A DNA stretch of 16,064 nt, taken from the NCBI GenBank assembly GCA_018607545.1, contig JABBBF010000084.1, forward strand, positions 1-16,064, given 5' to 3'. Shown here one piece after another: positions 1 to 7,868 of this stretch; the stretch's first letter is position 1; each line of letters starts with the position of its first letter. Position numbers and translations under genes: made by a program. The stretch comes from SAR92 clade bacterium. GTDB lineage: Bacteria > Pseudomonadota > Gammaproteobacteria > Pseudomonadales > Porticoccaceae. The notes below the pieces were generated by a model that was not told where the DNA came from, ran no database searches, and worked only from the letters and a program-made list of their open reading frames with translations.

Positions 1-143
1 CCGAGGATGCCTACAGTATGAAAAGCAGCTGCGGCTTTAGCTTTGGCAATGGCTGCAGTGACGGTAACAGCGGCGTCAATATGTTTGGCGGCAACAAGCC
101 GACCAATCGCGACATTATTGCGGTCTCCAGGGAAGAGGATTAA
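1..143 (+). CDS. narH: Respiratory nitrate reductase beta subunit NarH, C-terminal end (partial)
   Basis: Only the last 46 codons are inside the window; the reading frame begins at base 3 and ends at TAA 141-143. The visible tail contains CGFSFGNGCSDG followed by an N-x-F-G stretch, a cysteine-containing C-terminal signature of NarH as I know it from enteric NarH. NarH is the iron-sulfur subunit that carries electrons from the NarI cytochrome b to the molybdenum subunit NarG on the cytoplasmic face of the inner membrane. narJ starts 2 bases after the stop, so this is the usual narGHJI order with narG and most of narH upstream of the window. The assignment rests on both the tail motif and the neighbours. 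Confidence 0.9.
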   Translation, partial: EDAYSMKSSCGFSFGNGCSDGNSGVNMFGGNKPTNRDIIAVSREED

Positions 144-145
144 TT

Positions 146-883
146 ATGCAGATTCTTAAGGTTATCGCCTGCTTATTGGACTATCCGGATCAGTCGCTGG
201 CAGAGCACAGCGAGGAAATTAAGGCCGTGGTCAATGGTTCAGCTCTCTATGGTGAGATTGACACAGAGTTGCGCGACAGATTACTGGCTTTTATTGATAA
301 GCGTTTAAACAGCGATCTGATGGATATTCAGAGTGAATATGATGGCCTGTTTGAGCGCGGTCGTTCACTGGCCCTGTGGCTGTTTGAACATGTTCATGGC
401 GAGTCGCGAGATCGCGGCCAGGCAATGGTCGACCTGATCGACAATTACCGTCGGGCCGGTCTTGAGATTAACCAGCATGAACTGCCAGATTACCTGCCGC
501 TGTTTCTTGAGTTTCTCTCCACCCAGGGTCGCGATAATGCGGTCAGCTGGCTACTGGATATGGAGCATATTCTGGCGCTGCTGCAGTGCCGTCTGGAGAG
601 GCGCGACAGCGATTATGGGCTGTTATTTGAGCTGTTGCTGCATATTTCCGACAGCCGTCTATCCCTGGATGAAGTGCGCCAGCGGATTGCCGATGAAAAG
701 CCCGACCACAGCAAGCAGGCCATAGACAAAGAGTGGCAGGAAGAGGAGGTGACTTTTGGCGCCGATTCCCTGGATAAAAATTGCAGCGGCACACAGCGTA
801 AACCGAGCGAATCCCAGTGTCAGGATGTGGATATTCCACTGCACTGGGTGGATTTTGAAACCGGCGAGAGGACACAGCCATGA
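146..883 (+). CDS. narJ: Nitrate reductase molybdenum cofactor assembly chaperone NarJ
   Basis: A 245-residue TorD/NarJ-family chaperone. NarJ is a cytoplasmic private chaperone that holds apo-NarGH until the molybdenum cofactor is inserted and the complex docks on NarI. The diagnostic stretch is at about residues 63-95: a YDGLFERGRSL segment followed by LFEHVHGESRDRGQAMVDL, the most conserved part of the family, and then an ELPDYLPLFLEFLS segment at about 112-125. Length is typical. The last 60 residues are polar and poorly conserved, as is usual. The ATG is 2 bases after narH, and the 3' end overlaps narI by 4 bases (ATGA), which points to translational coupling within narGHJI. I see no anomalies. 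Confidence 0.95.
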   Translation: MQILKVIACLLDYPDQSLAEHSEEIKAVVNGSALYGEIDTELRDRLLAFIDKRLNSDLMDIQSEYDGLFERGRSLALWLFEHVHGESRDRGQAMVDLIDNYRRAGLEINQHELPDYLPLFLEFLSTQGRDNAVSWLLDMEHILALLQCRLERRDSDYGLLFELLLHISDSRLSLDEVRQRIADEKPDHSKQAIDKEWQEEEVTFGADSLDKNCSGTQRKPSESQCQDVDIPLHWVDFETGERTQP

Positions 884-1560
884 GCGATCTAAACCAGCTA
901 TTATTTGTGATTATCCCCTATATAGCACTGACCATTTTCTTTCTCGGCTCCCTGGTCCGTTACGATCGTGACCAGTACACATGGAAAGCCGATTCCAGCC
1001 AGTTGCTGGAGAGCAAACAGCTGCGAAGGGGCAGCATTCCCTTTCATATCGGCATACTGGCGATTTTTCTCGGGCATTTTGTCGGCCTGCTAACCCCAAA
1101 TGAAGTCTGGCATCTGTTGGGTATTTCTGCAGCGACAAAACAGCTGGTCGCCATGGCTGCCGGTGGTCTGTTTGGGATTATCTGTTTTTACGGTATGTGC
1201 ATACTTATCAAACGACGGTTAACCAATCCTCGCATTCTCGCCACCAGTTCAAAGATGGATATCAGTATTCTGTTGTTGTTATTCCTTCAGTTGGTGATTG
1301 GCCTGGCCTCGATCTTTGTCTCGGCTGGGCATCTGGATGGGCAGGAGATGCTTAAGCTGATGAGTTGGGCACAGAATTTACTGACCTTTAATCCGAGCAC
1401 AGCTGCAGCGAGCATTGCCTCGGTGCACTGGATATTTAAGCTGCATATCTTGCTCGGTATGGGTATTTTTATACTCTTCCCGTTCTCGCGGCTGGTGCAT
1501 ATCTGGAGTGTGCCGGTCAAATACTTGCGGCGTAACTATCAGGTAGTACGAAGCAAGTAG
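880..1560 (+). CDS. narI: Respiratory nitrate reductase gamma subunit NarI (cytochrome b)
   Basis: A 226-residue integral membrane protein with five hydrophobic segments (roughly residues 5-25, 52-72, 90-112, 128-150 and 185-207). NarI anchors NarGH and oxidises quinol through two b haems. Candidate haem ligands match the known enteric pattern: H56 and H66 in the second segment, and H189 and H207 in the last, with the 18-residue spacing kept and the FPFSRLVHIWS signature at 200-210. It starts within narJ (ATGA overlap). The last five residues (VVRSK) and the TAG stop fall inside a 14-bp tandem repeat that continues downstream, so the final residues look like a repeat-derived tail. Function is confident. 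Confidence 0.96.
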   Translation: MSDLNQLLFVIIPYIALTIFFLGSLVRYDRDQYTWKADSSQLLESKQLRRGSIPFHIGILAIFLGHFVGLLTPNEVWHLLGISAATKQLVAMAAGGLFGIICFYGMCILIKRRLTNPRILATSSKMDISILLLLFLQLVIGLASIFVSAGHLDGQEMLKLMSWAQNLLTFNPSTAAASIASVHWIFKLHILLGMGIFILFPFSRLVHIWSVPVKYLRRNYQVVRSK

Positions 1561-1584
1561 TACGTAGCAAGTAGTACGCAGCAA
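1543..1584 (+). repeat. 14-bp tandem repeat spanning the narI stop codon (3 copies)
   Basis: Three head-to-tail copies of GTAGTACGNAGCAA lie at 1543-1556, 1557-1570 and 1571-1584, followed by a degenerate GTAATT. Only the ninth base differs (A, T, C). The narI stop TAG (1558-1560) is bases 2-4 of the second copy. Because 14 is 2 modulo 3, the TAG copies at 1544, 1558 and 1572 fall in the three different reading frames. Repeats with the same layout occur at the ends of two other genes in this window (8032-8075 and 15071-15140). Confidence 0.9.
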
Positions 1585-1664
1585 GTAATTGCATCTTCCT
1601 TTGAGTGCCCAGAGCGAGATTATATTCACTAATAAATAGCTTTCTGTGAAATTCACTATACGGG

Positions 1665-1752
1665 TATCTATAGGCCTTGTTAGAATTAGGCTACACTGAT
1701 AATTCGGCGTTTGCATAAATGGCAAGCCTGTTTAATAAAAGCCCTATAGATA
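1665..1752. repeat. 10-bp perfect inverted repeat bracketing the H-NOX upstream region
   Basis: TATCTATAGG at 1665-1674 is the exact reverse complement of CCTATAGATA at 1743-1752. The arms are 68 bases apart and nearly extend further with one unpaired base. The right arm ends 3 bases before the ribosome binding site of the H-NOX gene. Inside is another shorter dyad (TTGC-N7-GCAA near 1712-1726). It could be a small MITE-like element, a leader structure, or chance; I see no flanking target duplication. Confidence 0.4.
1677..1703 (+). promoter_or_regulatory. Weak candidate sigma-70 promoter for the H-NOX gene
   Basis: GATAAT (1698-1703) is a good -10 match, five of six bases. TTGTTA (1677-1682) is a fair -35 match but sits only 15 bases upstream, shorter than the optimal 17. 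The 208-base gap between narI and the H-NOX gene makes an independent promoter likely, but this exact one is uncertain. I found no clean FNR/DNR box (TTGAT-N4-ATCAA) in the gap. Confidence 0.3.
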
Positions 1753-1767
1753 AACGGGAAGTGGATT

Positions 1768-2337
1768 ATGAAAGGGATGCTCTTTACATCGTTTCTGTAC
1801 CTGGTTGAAGAACAGTACGGACTCGAGATGGTCGATGAGGTGCTCGCTGAAGCAGCCCCGGCCAGCGGTGGTATTTATACAACGGTAGGCAATTACGATC
1901 ACAAAGAACTGATCGATATGATTGTGGTGCTGAGTAAAAAGATCAATGTCTCCGCGGTGCATTTGACCAAAACCTTTGGCATGTACCTCTTTGCCGAACT
2001 GATCGCCGCCTATCCTCAATGGATCGATGATCTGAATTCCTCTTTTGAACTACTCCATAAAGTCGATGGTTTTATTCACGGTGAAGTGAAAAAGCTCTAC
2101 CCGGATGCTTCGCCGCCAAAATTTCAGTGCACAGATTACACCCAGACCAGTATGGAAGTTATCTATCAGTCGCCACGCTGTTTGGGTGATGTGGCTGAGG
2201 GGCTTATTCAGGGCTGTGCGGCTTATTATGGCGAGAAAATACTGGTGCGTCGTGAAAGCCTCGATGACAAGAGTGGATCCACAGAGCGCTTTCTGCTGAC
2301 TCTGGTTAATAATGAGGCAAAGGCAGAAACTGCCTAG
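1768..2337 (+). CDS. hnoX: H-NOX (HNOB) haem nitric-oxide-binding sensor protein
   Basis: A 189-residue stand-alone H-NOX protein, the usual family length. H-NOX proteins bind ferrous haem and sense NO, normally passing the signal to a histidine kinase or cyclic-di-GMP enzyme encoded next door. Visible features are the MKGMLF start, the proximal haem ligand H104 in FIHGEVKKLYPDA (102-114), and the Y133-x-S135-x-R137 haem-propionate motif in YQSPR. C138 follows directly, but I see no later cysteine cluster like the zinc site described for some Vibrio and Shewanella members. A GGGAA ribosome site lies at 1756-1760. The next gene downstream is convergent metY, so no partner kinase or GGDEF/EAL gene is adjacent. 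Sitting behind narGHJI, it may sense NO formed during nitrate respiration; that link is inference. Confidence 0.93.
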   Translation: MKGMLFTSFLYLVEEQYGLEMVDEVLAEAAPASGGIYTTVGNYDHKELIDMIVVLSKKINVSAVHLTKTFGMYLFAELIAAYPQWIDDLNSSFELLHKVDGFIHGEVKKLYPDASPPKFQCTDYTQTSMEVIYQSPRCLGDVAEGLIQGCAAYYGEKILVRRESLDDKSGSTERFLLTLVNNEAKAETA

Positions 2338-2348
2338 ATATATTAAGT

Positions 2349-2400
2349 GGCACTGGCAGCAAATTCCTCTGCTGTCAGTGCCTGTCTATTTAAAATCTTT
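2349..2400 (+). terminator. Hairpin between convergent hnoX and metY, likely terminator
   Basis: GGCACTGGCAGCA (2349-2361) pairs with TGCTGTCAGTGCC (2370-2382): 13 pairs with one G-U and an 8-base loop. It starts 11 bases past the hnoX stop. On the + strand it is followed by a loose T-rich tail (to about 2404) with interruptions; on the - strand the tail is poor in T. It best fits the end of hnoX and may also block metY read-through. Confidence 0.6.
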
Positions 2401-2418
2401 TTAATTTAAGCTCTCTAG

Positions 2419-3687
2419 TCAAGCTGTGGCTTTTAATGCCTGCTCGATATCTGCGAGTATATCTTCGGCATGTTCAATACCAACCGAGATACGCACCAGA
2501 TCTGAACTAACACCAGCGCGACCCAGTTCTTCCTCGTCCAGCTGACGGTGGGTTGTGCTGGCGGGATGACAGGCGAGACTCTTGGCATCACCAATATTCA
2601 CCAGTCGCTTGATCAACTGCAGGGCATCGATAAATGCAGCACCAGCGGTCTCACCACCTTTAATCCCAAAGCTGATAATCGATGAGGGCTTTCCAGAGCT
2701 GATCCGTTTGGCCAGATCAAAGTATTTATCCTCTGGGAGACCGGCATAGTTAACCCAGCTCACCAGCTCGTGACTCTTAAGATAGCTGGCAACCTTCATG
2801 GCATTTTCAACATGACGATCCATGCGCAGCGCCAATGTTTCCAAACCCTGAAGAATTAAAAACGCATTAAATGGTGAAATAGCTGCACCCATATTACGCA
2901 GGGGGACTACCCGGGCGCGACCAATAAACGGCGCATCGAAGGCATCGGCATAGACCACACCGTGGTAAGAGGGGTCTGGCGTATTAAACTGTGGGAAGCG
3001 CGGGTTGTCTTTCCAGGTGAAGTTACCGCTATCGACAATAATACCGCCGATGCTGGTGCCGTGGCCGCCAATATACTTGGTCAGCGAGTGCACAACGATA
3101 TCTGCGCCGTGTTCGAATGGGCGGCACAGGTAGGGCGTAGCGACCGTATTGTCGACAATAACCGGAATGCCATGGCGGTGGGCCATCTCACAGAGAGCAT
3201 CTATATCGACAATATTGCCTGCAGGGTTGCCGATGGACTCACAGAAAACCGCTTTGGTGTTGTCGTCGATCAATGCTTCGAGCGCGGCTATATCGTCACC
3301 GGAGGCCATACGCACTTCGATACCCTGTTGCGGCAACGTGTGGGCAAAGAGGTTATAACTGCCACCGTAGAGCTGGCTGACACTGACCATATTGTCACCG
3401 GCGCGGCACAATGTCTGGATCGAGCCAGTGATTGCCGCCATACCTGAAGCCATACAGAGACCGGCAACACCGCCCTCCATGGCTGCAACGCGCTGCTCGA
3501 GCACATCGCAGGTGGGATTCATTATTCGTGAATAAATATTGCCCGCTTCAGCGAGATTAAACAGATCGGCACCATGTTGTGTATCGCGAAAACTGTAAGA
3601 GGTTGTTTGGTAGATAGGCACAGCCACCGCGCGGGTGGTTGGGTCATCGTTAAATCCAGCATGGATTGCCTGTGTTTCAAGTTTCAT
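2419..3687 (-). CDS. metY: O-acetylhomoserine sulfhydrylase (PLP-dependent)
   Basis: A 422-residue Cys/Met-metabolism PLP enzyme. It joins O-acetylhomoserine and sulfide to make homocysteine, the direct sulfhydrylation route to methionine, in the cytoplasm. Key sites: Y52 and R54 in the NIYSRIMNPT phosphate-binding loop, S81-G82-M83 near the cofactor phosphate, Y107 stacking on the ring, D179 in VIVDNT, and K204 in HSLTKYIGGHG as the Schiff-base lysine. The long insertion after K204 (FNTPDPSYHG onward) and about 420 residues favour MetY over cystathionine gamma-synthase or beta-lyase, which are nearer 390. A GGGGA ribosome site precedes the ATG. It lies 93 bases downstream of the glucosylglycerate genes on the same strand and is metabolically unrelated, so it may be co-transcribed or have its own promoter. 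No SAM riboswitch fits in the short gap. Confidence 0.95.
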   Translation of the reverse strand: MKLETQAIHAGFNDDPTTRAVAVPIYQTTSYSFRDTQHGADLFNLAEAGNIYSRIMNPTCDVLEQRVAAMEGGVAGLCMASGMAAITGSIQTLCRAGDNMVSVSQLYGGSYNLFAHTLPQQGIEVRMASGDDIAALEALIDDNTKAVFCESIGNPAGNIVDIDALCEMAHRHGIPVIVDNTVATPYLCRPFEHGADIVVHSLTKYIGGHGTSIGGIIVDSGNFTWKDNPRFPQFNTPDPSYHGVVYADAFDAPFIGRARVVPLRNMGAAISPFNAFLILQGLETLALRMDRHVENAMKVASYLKSHELVSWVNYAGLPEDKYFDLAKRISSGKPSSIISFGIKGGETAGAAFIDALQLIKRLVNIGDAKSLACHPASTTHRQLDEEELGRAGVSSDLVRISVGIEHAEDILADIEQALKATA

Positions 3688-3721
3688 ATTCTGCTAATCC
3701 CCATTTAATGATTTATTTATT

Positions 3722-3735
3722 ACTGATAGATCAGT
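3722..3735. promoter_or_regulatory. Perfect 14-bp dyad upstream of metY, possible operator
   Basis: ACTGAT-AG-ATCAGT, a perfect 6-bp-arm palindrome, lies 35 bases upstream of the metY start and is followed on the + strand by seven T. With a 2-base centre it suits a protein dimer site better than an RNA hairpin. No regulator family could be assigned. Confidence 0.35.
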
Positions 3736-3743
3736 TTTTTTGT

Positions 3744-3770
3744 CGCACACAGTTTTACCCAACTGTTGCG
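3744..3770. other. Hairpin between the phosphorylase gene and metY
   Basis: CGCACACAGTT (3744-3754) pairs with AACTGTTGCG (3761-3770): ten pairs, one bulged base and a 6-base loop, starting 11 bases past the phosphorylase stop on the - strand. No T-run follows it on either strand in the right place, so it is not a standard intrinsic terminator. It may attenuate or process the transcript between the solute genes and metY. Confidence 0.45.
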
Positions 3771-3780
3771 AAATCACAAG

Positions 3781-5541
3781 CTATCCATTGACCCGATTGG
3801 TAATCCACAATGTCTGGTAGGGTTGCATCTCTATTGATTGCATTCTCTGGCTGCAGTTTAGCCCGCTGATCAGTTCGACCCAGTTTTCATTATCGATCAG
3901 GTTTATATCCGAAAGATTAAGGCTCTGAACACTGTCGCTTATATTGCTGACGCAGAAAATACTCTGCTGGCGATCGATGCTCTGTCGCCAGAAACCAAAT
4001 AGCTTGCTGCCAAGGTGCAGGGTGAACTGGGTTGCATTGGGATGGAATGCCGACTGCTGGCGACGGATTTCAAGCAGCTGTTTAAGGCCGCCAAACACCT
4101 GTGATTCACTGCTGTCTGAATCTGCCAGGCGAGCTTCTAATTCAGGGTAGTCCCATTGATGGCGGTTAATCGCCCGGTTATGACCGGCATTTTCAACCCG
4201 CTGGTAATCATTTCTGGTTCCCACCAGACTGTGAATATAGATGCCGGGAACGCCCTCCAGAGCCAGCATAATGGCATGGGCGCAGATAAACCGCTGCAGC
4301 CCCCAGTGGTCTGGCCCAGCCTGGGTGCCCTGAAGAGCATCAAACAGCGAGATATTAATCTCATAGGGTTTGCTCTTGCCCTCGTCGACAGCACGCCAGG
4401 AGATGCGGCCGCCAAATTGCTGCATGGTCTCCACCAGCGTATTGATTTCGCTGTCATCCAGCAGACCCTCAGCAGGGCGCAGACCAATGCCATCGTGGGA
4501 GGCGATAAAATTAAAGTAAGCGGTGCCGTTTCGCGCTGGCGGCATACTCATCATCCACTGTTTGAGATAGTTGCAGTCGCCGGTGACAAGGGTGTTGACT
4601 AACAGTGGCGGCAGCGAGAAGTTGTAGACCCAGTGGGCTTCATTAGCGTTGCCAAAGTAGGCGAGATTTTCGCGATTGGGAATATTGGTTTCGGTAACAA
4701 TGACTGCATCGCTCTGTGCCTGTTCAATCAGTGTACGCAACAGGCGAATGACTTCGTGGGTCTGGTCGAGATTAATGCATTTGGTGCCCGGTTCCTTCCA
4801 TAAAAAAGCCACTGCATCGAGGCGGAATATACGTACACCGCTGTCCAGATACTGGCGAATAATACTGGCAAATTGTTTTAATACTTCGGGATTTCGGAAG
4901 TTGAGATCAACCTGGTCATGGCTAAAGGTACACCAGACATGCTGGGTACCATCGGCCGTTTCAACTTCCCGCAGCAGGGGATTGGTGCGCGGACGGACAA
5001 CGGCACTGAGATCGTCATCCGGGCTGGCGGTAACAAAAAAGTTGCGCCCGGGATCGCGGCCATTTACAAAATTCTCAAACCATGGACTGCGCGCGGAACA
5101 GTGATTGATAACCAGATCCGACATCAGTTTGTAGTCTGTTGCAATAGATTCAATATCCGTCCAGTCGCCGAGGGATTCATTGACGCTGGAGTAGTCGAGC
5201 ACCGAGAAGCCATCATCTGAGGTAAAGGGGTAAAATGGCAGTATATGCACACCGTTAATGCTGCCTTTAACCTGCTTGTCGAGAAAGTGTTTAAGGCTGT
5301 GAAGGGGTGTTTCTCCCTCCTGTAAAATGCTGTCGCCATAGCTGATAACCAGACAATCACTTTCATCCCAGTGATTGATATAACGAACAGACTGACCTGA
5401 GTCGACCTGTTGCAGGCGCATAATATCAATAAGATCAATGCTGAGATCCCGGTAATCAATACCCTCAACCGTCTCATAGATAGCTTCAATATGGTGTTTT
5501 ACGCTGTTGAGCAACTGTGTATTTTTCATAGCTGGACTCAC
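3781..5541 (-). CDS. ggaP: GH13 sucrose-phosphorylase-family enzyme, probable glucosylglycerate phosphorylase
   Basis: A 586-residue alpha-amylase superfamily protein of the sucrose phosphorylase group (GH13_18). The barrel motifs are complete: H147 in DLVINH, nucleophile D242 in FRLDAVAF, acid/base E284 in VTETN, and stabiliser D350 in ASHDG. There is no signal peptide, so it is cytoplasmic. The family transfers glucose reversibly to phosphate. Members next to gpgS and gpgP have been characterised as glucosylglycerate phosphorylases, giving glucose-1-phosphate and D-glycerate, and the gene order here supports that over sucrose. The acceptor loop after D350 reads [11 protein letters not shown], which as I recall differs from true sucrose phosphorylases. 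The GTG start overlaps the gpgS stop by 4 bases (GTGA); ATG at 5529 is an alternative. Other possibilities are sucrose or sucrose-6-phosphate phosphorylase. Confidence 0.82.
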   Translation of the reverse strand: MSPAMKNTQLLNSVKHHIEAIYETVEGIDYRDLSIDLIDIMRLQQVDSGQSVRYINHWDESDCLVISYGDSILQEGETPLHSLKHFLDKQVKGSINGVHILPFYPFTSDDGFSVLDYSSVNESLGDWTDIESIATDYKLMSDLVINHCSARSPWFENFVNGRDPGRNFFVTASPDDDLSAVVRPRTNPLLREVETADGTQHVWCTFSHDQVDLNFRNPEVLKQFASIIRQYLDSGVRIFRLDAVAFLWKEPGTKCINLDQTHEVIRLLRTLIEQAQSDAVIVTETNIPNRENLAYFGNANEAHWVYNFSLPPLLVNTLVTGDCNYLKQWMMSMPPARNGTAYFNFIASHDGIGLRPAEGLLDDSEINTLVETMQQFGGRISWRAVDEGKSKPYEINISLFDALQGTQAGPDHWGLQRFICAHAIMLALEGVPGIYIHSLVGTRNDYQRVENAGHNRAINRHQWDYPELEARLADSDSSESQVFGGLKQLLEIRRQQSAFHPNATQFTLHLGSKLFGFWRQSIDRQQSIFCVSNISDSVQSLNLSDINLIDNENWVELISGLNCSQRMQSIEMQPYQTLWITNRVNG

Positions 5542-6764
5542 TGACCGCCAAACTCAGCAGCATCGGCTTCGACGGCAGCGGTTAACTGTTCGAAAATGTC
5601 TGGCACCGCACTGATAACCCGGTTCCAACTGGGGATAAAGGGCTTTTCCATGGGGCTATTAAAGAAGACTTCGCCGGCCTTGATAATATTCTCGGCGAAC
5701 ATCTCCACGGCTTGCTCCTCCTCGTGAATATCCAGGCTCAGTCCATTCATAATGGCATCATTGTGGCAGGTCTCGACTATATCCAGCGCCATGCGGAAGT
5801 AGGTGGCCTTCAGTGAACGGAACGTCTCCTGACTAAAGACAACACCCTGAGTGGCCAGTTTGCGGAACAGTGCCTTGGTGATATCAATCGACATTTTTGA
5901 GAGGCCGCCCTGGTCATTGTCGAGGGAAAGATTTTGGTGCTTGTGATCATAGTTATCGGCAATGTCTACCTGGCAGAGGCGGTTGCTGGCAAAGTTGCGA
6001 TGCATCTCTGAGAGCACACCAATCTCAAGGCCCCAGTCACTGGGTATGCGCAGGTCACTGAGCACATCTCGGCGGAAGGAGAACTCGCCGGCCAGGGGGT
6101 ATCTAAAGCTCCCCATATAGTTGAGATAATCTGTATGACCAACGGTTTTCTTCAGCGCGCTCAGTATGGGAGAAACTAATAGGCGTGATACGCGGCCATT
6201 AATTTTGCCATTGGCAACCCGGGCGTAGTAGCCCTTGCAGAATTCATAATTAAAGCGCGGGTTGGCGACTGGATAAATCAGTCGAGCCAACAGTTCGCGG
6301 TCATAGGTAGTAATATCACAGTCGTGTAAGGCTACGGATTCAGCTTTGCCCGAAGCAAGAGTGTAGCCCATGCAGTACCAGACATTGCGTCCCTTGCCGA
6401 GTTCTTTCGGGGCCAGTCCCAGAGCCTGAAGCTTTGCGTCCAGGGCTTGCAGTCGCGGCCCATCATTCCACAGTACGCGGTGGTGCTGCGGCAGGGCTGA
6501 GAAAACCCCAATAGCATCGCGATACTGCGCTTGATCGGCACGATCCAAACCAATAATAATCTGGTTGAGATAGGGGACTTCTTTTAAATGTTCAATAATG
6601 GCAGGAAGGGCATCCCCCTGAAGTTCTGAGTAAAGTGATGGCAGAATCAGAGCCATAGGCCTGGTTTTGGAAAACTCTAAAAGTTCCTGCTCCATGTCGT
6701 TGAGTGAACGGTTGGAGAGATTGTGTAAAGTTGTTATAACGCCATTTTGGTGGAAGTCACCCAT
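5538..6764 (-). CDS. gpgS: Glucosyl-3-phosphoglycerate synthase (GT81 family)
   Basis: A 408-residue GT-A fold glycosyltransferase, a little longer than mycobacterial GpgS. It would transfer glucose from NDP-glucose to 3-phosphoglycerate, forming glucosyl-3-phosphoglycerate, the first step of glucosylglycerate synthesis. Visible are the N-terminal nucleotide-sugar strand ([11 protein letters not shown], 37-47), a GKGRNVW loop at 123-129, the metal-binding D148-x-D150 in [17 protein letters not shown], the [10 protein letters not shown] acceptor segment at 226-235, and NYDHKHQ at 271-277 with a likely metal-binding histidine. It sits 61 bases after gpgP with no terminator between them, and its stop overlaps the phosphorylase GTG. 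The close alternative is mannosyl-3-phosphoglycerate synthase, but that enzyme belongs to a different family (GT55). Confidence 0.87.
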   Translation of the reverse strand: MGDFHQNGVITTLHNLSNRSLNDMEQELLEFSKTRPMALILPSLYSELQGDALPAIIEHLKEVPYLNQIIIGLDRADQAQYRDAIGVFSALPQHHRVLWNDGPRLQALDAKLQALGLAPKELGKGRNVWYCMGYTLASGKAESVALHDCDITTYDRELLARLIYPVANPRFNYEFCKGYYARVANGKINGRVSRLLVSPILSALKKTVGHTDYLNYMGSFRYPLAGEFSFRRDVLSDLRIPSDWGLEIGVLSEMHRNFASNRLCQVDIADNYDHKHQNLSLDNDQGGLSKMSIDITKALFRKLATQGVVFSQETFRSLKATYFRMALDIVETCHNDAIMNGLSLDIHEEEQAVEMFAENIIKAGEVFFNSPMEKPFIPSWNRVISAVPDIFEQLTAAVEADAAEFGGQ

Positions 6765-6825
6765 ATTTAATTCTCTTTTTATAAAGTTTATCTAACTATT
6801 TTTTCAAGTATTTTTGCAGCATATT

Positions 6826-7695
6826 CTAGCTTTGAATTTGTAGCCAATCAGCCACCCCGACGGCCCAACCTGCAGGGCCGGTTTTTGAGCTGATTGAACA
6901 GTTTGTGCTGCGAGTTAATTGCGGGGGCGAATGATTATCAGACTTGATAACCAGTGCCGACGAGGCCTGTTCAAGCATTGAGATATCGTTGCCACTATCG
7001 CCAATGGCCAGGGTCTCGCAACTGCTCTGTGCTGCCTGCTCAAGATAGAGGTTTTCCAGCTGCAACAGAGCGCGGCCCTTATCTGTATCGCCGCCAATAT
7101 TTAGAAATCTTCCGCCCTGCAAGACTGTTGCGCCAAGGGACTGCATCTTTTTAATAAACAGTTTTTTGCGCGCGGCACTCCCTGTCCAGTGAACGGGTTC
7201 GCTGTATAGGCGTCTGTTAGCTAAGGCTGCCATTTTGCTGCTCAGTCCAGTTAATTCAGCAATACCCTCGATACCTTGTTCCGTGTATATAGAATCAAAG
7301 GTCTGGTAATCATCGGAAAATTCATCGGTATTGTTGTGCAGTAATGTCAGCCAGGTGTTACGGGATGCCGCGTTTTCAATAACCCAGAAATCTGCAACAG
7401 TTTTGGTGTTTTCCGGTTGTTGAGAGAAATAATTCACGGGTATAAAAATAGCGGCACCATTCTCGACAATAAACGGATGTGGATTATTTAGCTGCTCCCG
7501 CAACGGCAATAGCTCGGCCATGGTTTTACTGGTAATGGGAATTACCGGTATACCCTGCAGCTCCAGTTTCTTGAGCATTCCTGCTGCAGGCTTAAAGCTA
7601 TAGCTGTGATGGTCGAGCAGGCTGCCATCCAGGTCGGTGAAAATAAGCTTTATTGGTAAACTAAATAAATTTTCTCTAGCTGGTGTTTTATTCAC
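6826..7695 (-). CDS. gpgP: HAD-family glucosyl-3-phosphoglycerate phosphatase (MPGP-like)
   Basis: A 289-residue HAD phosphatase of the Cof/mannosyl-3-phosphoglycerate phosphatase type. With GpgS next to it, the expected reaction is removal of phosphate from glucosyl-3-phosphoglycerate to give glucosylglycerate. Motif I is D21-x-D23-G-S (IFTDLDGSLLD), motif II is T55-S56-K57 (PITSKT), the substrate region shows GGRFLNIGGDTDKGRAL (194-210), and motif IV is GDSGND with D233 and D237. The start is GTG at 7695, with AGGAA about 10 bases upstream. This is the first gene of the set. Its 5' region carries a sigma-54-type promoter and NtrC-like dyads. Mannosyl-3-phosphoglycerate or sucrose-6-phosphate as substrate cannot be excluded from sequence alone. 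Confidence 0.85.
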   Translation of the reverse strand: MNKTPARENLFSLPIKLIFTDLDGSLLDHHSYSFKPAAGMLKKLELQGIPVIPITSKTMAELLPLREQLNNPHPFIVENGAAIFIPVNYFSQQPENTKTVADFWVIENAASRNTWLTLLHNNTDEFSDDYQTFDSIYTEQGIEGIAELTGLSSKMAALANRRLYSEPVHWTGSAARKKLFIKKMQSLGATVLQGGRFLNIGGDTDKGRALLQLENLYLEQAAQSSCETLAIGDSGNDISMLEQASSALVIKSDNHSPPQLTRSTNCSISSKTGPAGWAVGVADWLQIQS

Positions 7696-7764
7696 AATTT
7701 GAATTCCTGGCGGTGCTCTTGTCGAATTAACCTAAAAGCTAGAGGGCAAAAGCTGAGTGCAAGA

Positions 7765-7781
7765 CGCACCGATTTGGTGCG
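7765..7781 (-). promoter_or_regulatory. NtrC-type enhancer box
   Basis: GCACC-GATTT-GGTGC at 7766-7780 (6-bp arms from 7765 to 7781) matches the classical NtrC dyad, GCACC-N5-GGTGC, in both arms and spacing. It lies about 70 bases before the gpgP start and about 145 bases downstream of the predicted sigma-54 start point. NtrC enhancers usually lie upstream of the promoter, but act from either side. A single box is weaker evidence than the usual pair. Confidence 0.6.
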
Positions 7782-7868
7782 CACGTTAGTGGCATAAAAT
7801 GCTTTTTGCCCAAGAATCACTGGCTTCACTGACCTTAATTTCTGTTAAAACAGCTCTGTTGACGGCTT

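Noticed and set aside
1585..1767. FNR/DNR or NsrR operator before the H-NOX gene
   Set aside because: No TTGAT-N4-ATCAA or NsrR-like dyad of adequate quality was found; TTGC-N7-GCAA near 1712 has the wrong half sites and spacing.
2962..3447. 161-codon open frame antisense to metY
   Set aside because: It lies wholly within a strongly supported PLP enzyme gene on the other strand, shows no family motif, and reads as a mirror of metY codons.
3688..3780. SAM riboswitch upstream of metY
   Set aside because: The gap is only 93 bases and lacks the multi-stem conserved core; only one hairpin and a short dyad are present.
4156..4602. 148-codon open frame antisense to the GH13 phosphorylase
   Set aside because: Entirely overlaps the catalytic region of the real gene and has no recognisable domain or ribosome site.
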